The notes beneath the pieces are model-generated. The model searched no databases. It was not told the origin of the DNA and worked only from the letters and a program-made list of their open reading frames with translations. DNA of 6,567 bases from JAYEJW01 sp034716535 (lineage in GTDB: Bacteria; Pseudomonadota; Gammaproteobacteria; Chromatiales; Chromatiaceae), in assembly GCA_034716535.1 (NCBI GenBank), contig JAYEJW010000557.1, forward strand, positions 1 through 6,567, in the 5' to 3' direction. Shown here in pieces: positions 3,798 through 6,567 of this stretch (the stretch's first letter is position 1; every line of letters begins with the position of its first letter). A program made the position numbers and the translations under genes.

Positions 3798-5114
3798 TTA
3801 CCCTGCGAGATGTTCCATGCGAATGCGCGTAACTTCGCCCTTGACCGACTCCAAAGCCTCGATGCGCGCGATGGACTCGTTCATGCGGCCCTCGAGGACC
3901 CGGTGGGTGAGCATGATCAGGGGGACGTGGGTGTCGCCCTCCTCCGGCTCCTTCTGTTGGATGGCCTCGATGCTGATGCCCTGCTCGCCCAGGATACCCG
4001 CGATTCGCGCCATGACCCCGGGCTGGTCCAGAGCAGTGATCCGGAGGTAGTAGGCGGTCTCCACCTCCTCCATGGAGAGGATGGGCATATCGGAGAGCTC
4101 GTCCGGCTGGAAGGCGAGGTGCGGCACCCGGTTGTTGGGATCCGTGGTGAGGGTCCGCGCCACATCCACGACATCGGCCACAACTGCGGAGGCGGTGGGC
4201 AAAGAGCCGGCACCTGCGCCGTAGTAGAGCGTCGGACCTACGGCGTCTCCTTTGACCAGCACCGCGTTCATGACGCCGTTCACATTGGCGATGAGCCGCC
4301 GGTGAGGGATGAGCGTCGGATGGACGCGCATCTCCACCCCATGGCCGGACTTTCGCGTGATGCCCAGATGCTTGATCCGGTAGCCGAGATCCGAGGCGTA
4401 GGCCACGTCCTGGGCCTGGATGCGCGAGATCCCTTCCGTATAGGTCTTGTCGAACTGCAACGGGATGCCGAAGGCCAGGGAGCCCAGGATGGTCAGCTTG
4501 TGGGCGGCGTCTATCCCTTCCACGTCGAAGGACGGGTCCGCCTCGGCGTAGCCCAGCGCTTGGGCTTCCGCCAGCACATCCTCGAAATCACGGCCCTTGT
4601 CCCGCATCTCTGTGAGAATGAAGTTGCCCGTGCCGTTGATGATGCCGGCGATCCACTCGATGTGGTTGGCCGCCAGGCCCTCGCGCAGGGCCTTGATGAT
4701 GGGGATGCCGCCAGCCACCGCGGCCTCGAAGGCCACGACGACCCCCTTCCGCCGTGCGGCGGCGAAGATCTCGTTTCCGTGCAGCGCGATGAGGGCCTTG
4801 TTGGCGGTGACCACGTGCTTGCCGTTCTCGATGGCCTTGAGCACCAGCTCGCGGGCGAGCGTGTAGCCGCCGATCAGCTCGATGATGATGTCGATCTCCG
4901 GGTCGTCCGCCACCGCGAAGGCGTCGTCGGTAATGCGCCCGATCTGATCCAGCCCCTTGATCGCGTCCGGGTCGTACTCACGCGCCGCGGCATGGGCGAT
5001 ACGGATGGCCCGTCCTGCGCGGCGGGCGATCTCCCGCTCATTGCCCGTCAACACGGTCACGGTGCCGCCGCCGACGGTGCCCATTCCCAACAACCCGATC
5101 TTCACCGGCTCCAT
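3798..5114 (-). CDS. hom: Homoserine dehydrogenase
   Basis: This enzyme performs the NAD(P)H-dependent reduction of aspartate semialdehyde to homoserine (EC 1.1.1.3), the branch step to threonine and methionine. The 438-residue length is usual for the monofunctional enzyme. The Rossmann motif GMGTVG is at 10-15. Lys106 in TANKALIA and Lys206 match the catalytic lysines of the family. The signature GYAEADPSFDVEGIDAAHK (188-206) supplies Glu191, Asp197 and Asp202. The motif NGTGNFILTEM is at 160-170. Residues 354-430 form a C-terminal ACT domain (YYLRITALDQPGVMARIAGIL), the usual site of threonine feedback control. The ATG at 5114 has GAGGAG 7 nt upstream. It follows the aminotransferase gene by 38 nt, probably in one operon. 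No aspartokinase domain is fused, and no threonine synthase follows. Confidence 0.97.
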   Translation of the reverse strand: MEPVKIGLLGMGTVGGGTVTVLTGNEREIARRAGRAIRIAHAAAREYDPDAIKGLDQIGRITDDAFAVADDPEIDIIIELIGGYTLARELVLKAIENGKHVVTANKALIALHGNEIFAAARRKGVVVAFEAAVAGGIPIIKALREGLAANHIEWIAGIINGTGNFILTEMRDKGRDFEDVLAEAQALGYAEADPSFDVEGIDAAHKLTILGSLAFGIPLQFDKTYTEGISRIQAQDVAYASDLGYRIKHLGITRKSGHGVEMRVHPTLIPHRRLIANVNGVMNAVLVKGDAVGPTLYYGAGAGSLPTASAVVADVVDVARTLTTDPNNRVPHLAFQPDELSDMPILSMEEVETAYYLRITALDQPGVMARIAGILGEQGISIEAIQQKEPEEGDTHVPLIMLTHRVLEGRMNESIARIEALESVKGEVTRIRMEHLAG

Positions 5115-5152
5115 TCTTTATCTCCTCACTCAATTCGTTGTAATCACCGGCG

Positions 5153-6346
5153 CTAACCGCGGCGGGCGTCGCGACGGAGCATCGTTTTGATGCCCTTGAC
5201 GGCCTGCCGCGTGCGGTGCTCGTTCTCGATCAGGCCGAAGCGCACGTGGTCGTCCCCGTACTTGCCGAAGCCGATGCCCGGAGAGACGGCCACCTTCGCG
5301 TCGCACAGCAGCTTCTTGCAAAACTCCAGCGATCCGAGCTCGCGATACTGCTCCGGAATGGGCGCCCAAACGAACATGGTCGCCTTGGGCTTCTCGATCT
5401 TCCAACCAGCAGCATTGAGACCGTCGCACAGCACATCTCGCCGGCTTTGGTAGCGTTCGCGGATCTCACGTACGCAATTCTGCGGTCCCTCCAGGGCAGC
5501 GATGGCAGCGACCTGGATCGGGGTGAAGGTGCCGTAGTCGAGGTAGGACTTGATGCGCGCGAGGGCCGCGACCAGCTCCCGGTTGCCGCACATGAAGCCG
5601 ATGCGCCAGCCGGGCATATTGTAGCTCTTGGACAGGGAAAAGAACTCCACGGCGATCTCGTCCGCCCCCGGCACCTGAAGGATGGACGGGGCGTGGTAGC
5701 CATCGAAGACGATGTCCGCGTAGGCCAGGTCATGGACCACCCAGATGCCGTTCTCGCGGGCAATGGCGATGACCTCGGAGAAAAAGTCCAGATCCACGCA
5801 CTGGGTCGTCGGGTTTCCCGGGAAGTTGAGCACCAGCATCTTCGGATTGGGCCAGGAGTCCTGGATCGCCCGACGCAGCTCGCCGAAAAAATCGATCCCC
5901 GGGACCAGGGGCACGTGGCGCACATCCGCCCCGGCGATGATGAATCCGTACGGGTGGATCGGATACGCCGGGTTCGGGACCAGCACCGTATCCCCGGCTC
6001 CCATGGTCGCCAGGGCAAGGTGGGCGAGACCCTCCTTCGAGCCGATGGTCACGATGGCCTGAGAATTCGGATCCAGATCGACCGCATAGCGTTCCCGATA
6101 CCAGTTGCAGATGGCGCGGCGCAGCCGCGGGATGCCGCGCGATACCGAGTAACGGTGGGTGTCCTTGCGTTGCGCCACCTCCACCAGCTTGTCGACGATG
6201 TGTCCCGGCGTGGGCTGGTCCGGGTTGCCCATGCCGAAGTCGATAATGTCCTCACCGCGCGCTCGCGCCTCGGCCTTCAACTGATTGACGATGTTAAAGA
6301 CGTAAGGAGGCAGGCGTTTGATACGGCGGAATTCCTGATCGGGCAC
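5153..6346 (-). CDS. alaC: AlaC-type PLP-dependent aminotransferase
   Basis: This class I/II fold-type I aminotransferase resembles AlaC of E. coli, which transfers an amino group from glutamate to pyruvate to form alanine. Start with the GTG at 6346 gives 397 residues. Family features run in order: RRIKRLPPYVFN (7-18), DFGMGNPD (36-43), GSKEG (102-106, phosphate binding), NFPGNPTTQ with Asn178, HDLAYAD with Asp206 and Tyr209 for the cofactor ring, SLSKSYNMPGWRIGF with Lys240 as the Schiff-base lysine, and VRFGLIEN with Arg369 for the substrate carboxylate. The frame is open up to an ATG at 6475, but that stretch does not resemble the family and overlaps another frame. The GTG matches the expected N-terminus and has GAGG 11 nt upstream. 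It leads the hom operon. Its exact amino acid substrate could differ. Confidence 0.93.
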   Translation of the reverse strand: MPDQEFRRIKRLPPYVFNIVNQLKAEARARGEDIIDFGMGNPDQPTPGHIVDKLVEVAQRKDTHRYSVSRGIPRLRRAICNWYRERYAVDLDPNSQAIVTIGSKEGLAHLALATMGAGDTVLVPNPAYPIHPYGFIIAGADVRHVPLVPGIDFFGELRRAIQDSWPNPKMLVLNFPGNPTTQCVDLDFFSEVIAIARENGIWVVHDLAYADIVFDGYHAPSILQVPGADEIAVEFFSLSKSYNMPGWRIGFMCGNRELVAALARIKSYLDYGTFTPIQVAAIAALEGPQNCVREIRERYQSRRDVLCDGLNAAGWKIEKPKATMFVWAPIPEQYRELGSLEFCKKLLCDAKVAVSPGIGFGKYGDDHVRFGLIENEHRTRQAVKGIKTMLRRDARRG

Positions 6347-6393
6347 GGCGGAGACGACCTCGCGAGAAAGAAGATCGGAACTAAAAGCAGTCA

Positions 6394-6421
6394 AGTGTAC
6401 CGCCAGTGTTTCAAGATTCAA
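6394..6421 (-). promoter_or_regulatory. Candidate promoter for the aminotransferase-hom operon
   Basis: On the minus strand TTGAAT (6416-6421) and TACACT (6394-6399) are 16 bp apart, each with 4 of 6 matches to sigma-70 consensus. Transcription would begin near 6387, leaving a leader of about 40 nt to the GTG at 6346. The site falls in the stretch between the end of the upstream frame (6457) and that GTG, which supports the shorter gene start. Confidence 0.33.
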
Positions 6422-6456
6422 ATGCGTACGGGCGCCGCGGCCACGGCAAATCCGTT

Positions 6457-6567
6457 CTAACCAGCCTGATCGCATGTAAGTTGCGATCGGGGGACCGAAT
6501 TGCCGGTCATGCGCAGATAGTCGAAGACACGCCGAACATTACGGGCGAGCTTGTCGATAGTGGCGGC
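6457..6567 (-). CDS. 3' end of an unidentified ORF, cut by the window edge
   Basis: A minus-strand frame enters at the right edge and runs 36 codons to a TAG at 6457-6459. It reads ATIDKLARNVRRVFDYLR followed by MTGNSVPRSQLTCDQAG. The first part looks like a basic amphipathic helix and has protein-like composition. I cannot name a family from it. If real, the gene ends about 110 nt before the aminotransferase GTG and transcribes in the same direction. It is short enough that a chance open frame is possible. Confidence 0.3.
   Translation of the reverse strand, partial: AATIDKLARNVRRVFDYLRMTGNSVPRSQLTCDQAG

Noticed and set aside
3744..5156. A 470-codon open frame on the plus strand opposite hom
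   Set aside because: It mirrors the hom codons in GC-rich DNA, reads as His/Asp/Gly-rich protein without motifs, and hom itself has every family signature.
5216..6460. A 414-codon open frame on the plus strand opposite the aminotransferase
   Set aside because: It is a shadow of the aminotransferase gene, with no recognisable domain and composition typical of antisense frames.

Overview
The window looks like chromosomal DNA of a GC-rich gammaproteobacterium. The aminotransferase/homoserine dehydrogenase pair and the CBS-domain proteins recall purple-sulfur or Ectothiorhodospira-like lineages, but this is judged from remembered protein similarity only. All convincing genes lie on the minus strand, so the window reads biologically from right to left.

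Right half (about 2667-6567): an ordinary core block. It holds the end of an unidentified ORF cut by the window edge, an AlaC-type PLP aminotransferase, homoserine dehydrogenase with a C-terminal ACT domain (hom), and a COG4255/RpfE-type protein related to phosphoglycerate mutases. Spacings of 38 and 33 nt suggest one operon from the aminotransferase onward. Threonine synthase, a frequent neighbour of hom, is absent. The junction between hom and the COG4255 gene carries a perfect 10-bp hairpin that may bring a distant Shine-Dalgarno sequence close to a GTG start.

Middle (about 1126-2671): a cassette of two single-gene CBS-domain units. Each has a candidate promoter overlapped by a 6-12-6 palindrome, and a possible 58-codon small ORF lies between the units. 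The cassette is flanked by direct repeats. One repeat is the true 3' end of the COG4255 gene. The other (1126-1199) is a decayed copy of that 3' end.

Left part (about 550-1250): a graveyard of mobile elements around a small intact gene for a secreted cysteine-rich repeat protein. Remnants are an IS91-like transposase C-terminal piece (minus strand) and two separated pieces of one REP-associated tyrosine (Y1) transposase (plus strand), which flank the cysteine-rich gene and the decayed repeat.

Far left (1-555): visibly more AT-rich, with no recognisable gene. It has an unusual density of short perfect hairpins and one possible 56-codon membrane-peptide ORF.

No complete new system is evident. 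The most interesting signals are the 3'-end duplication around the CBS cassette, the split transposase, the hairpin cluster and the hairpin-spanned ribosome binding site.
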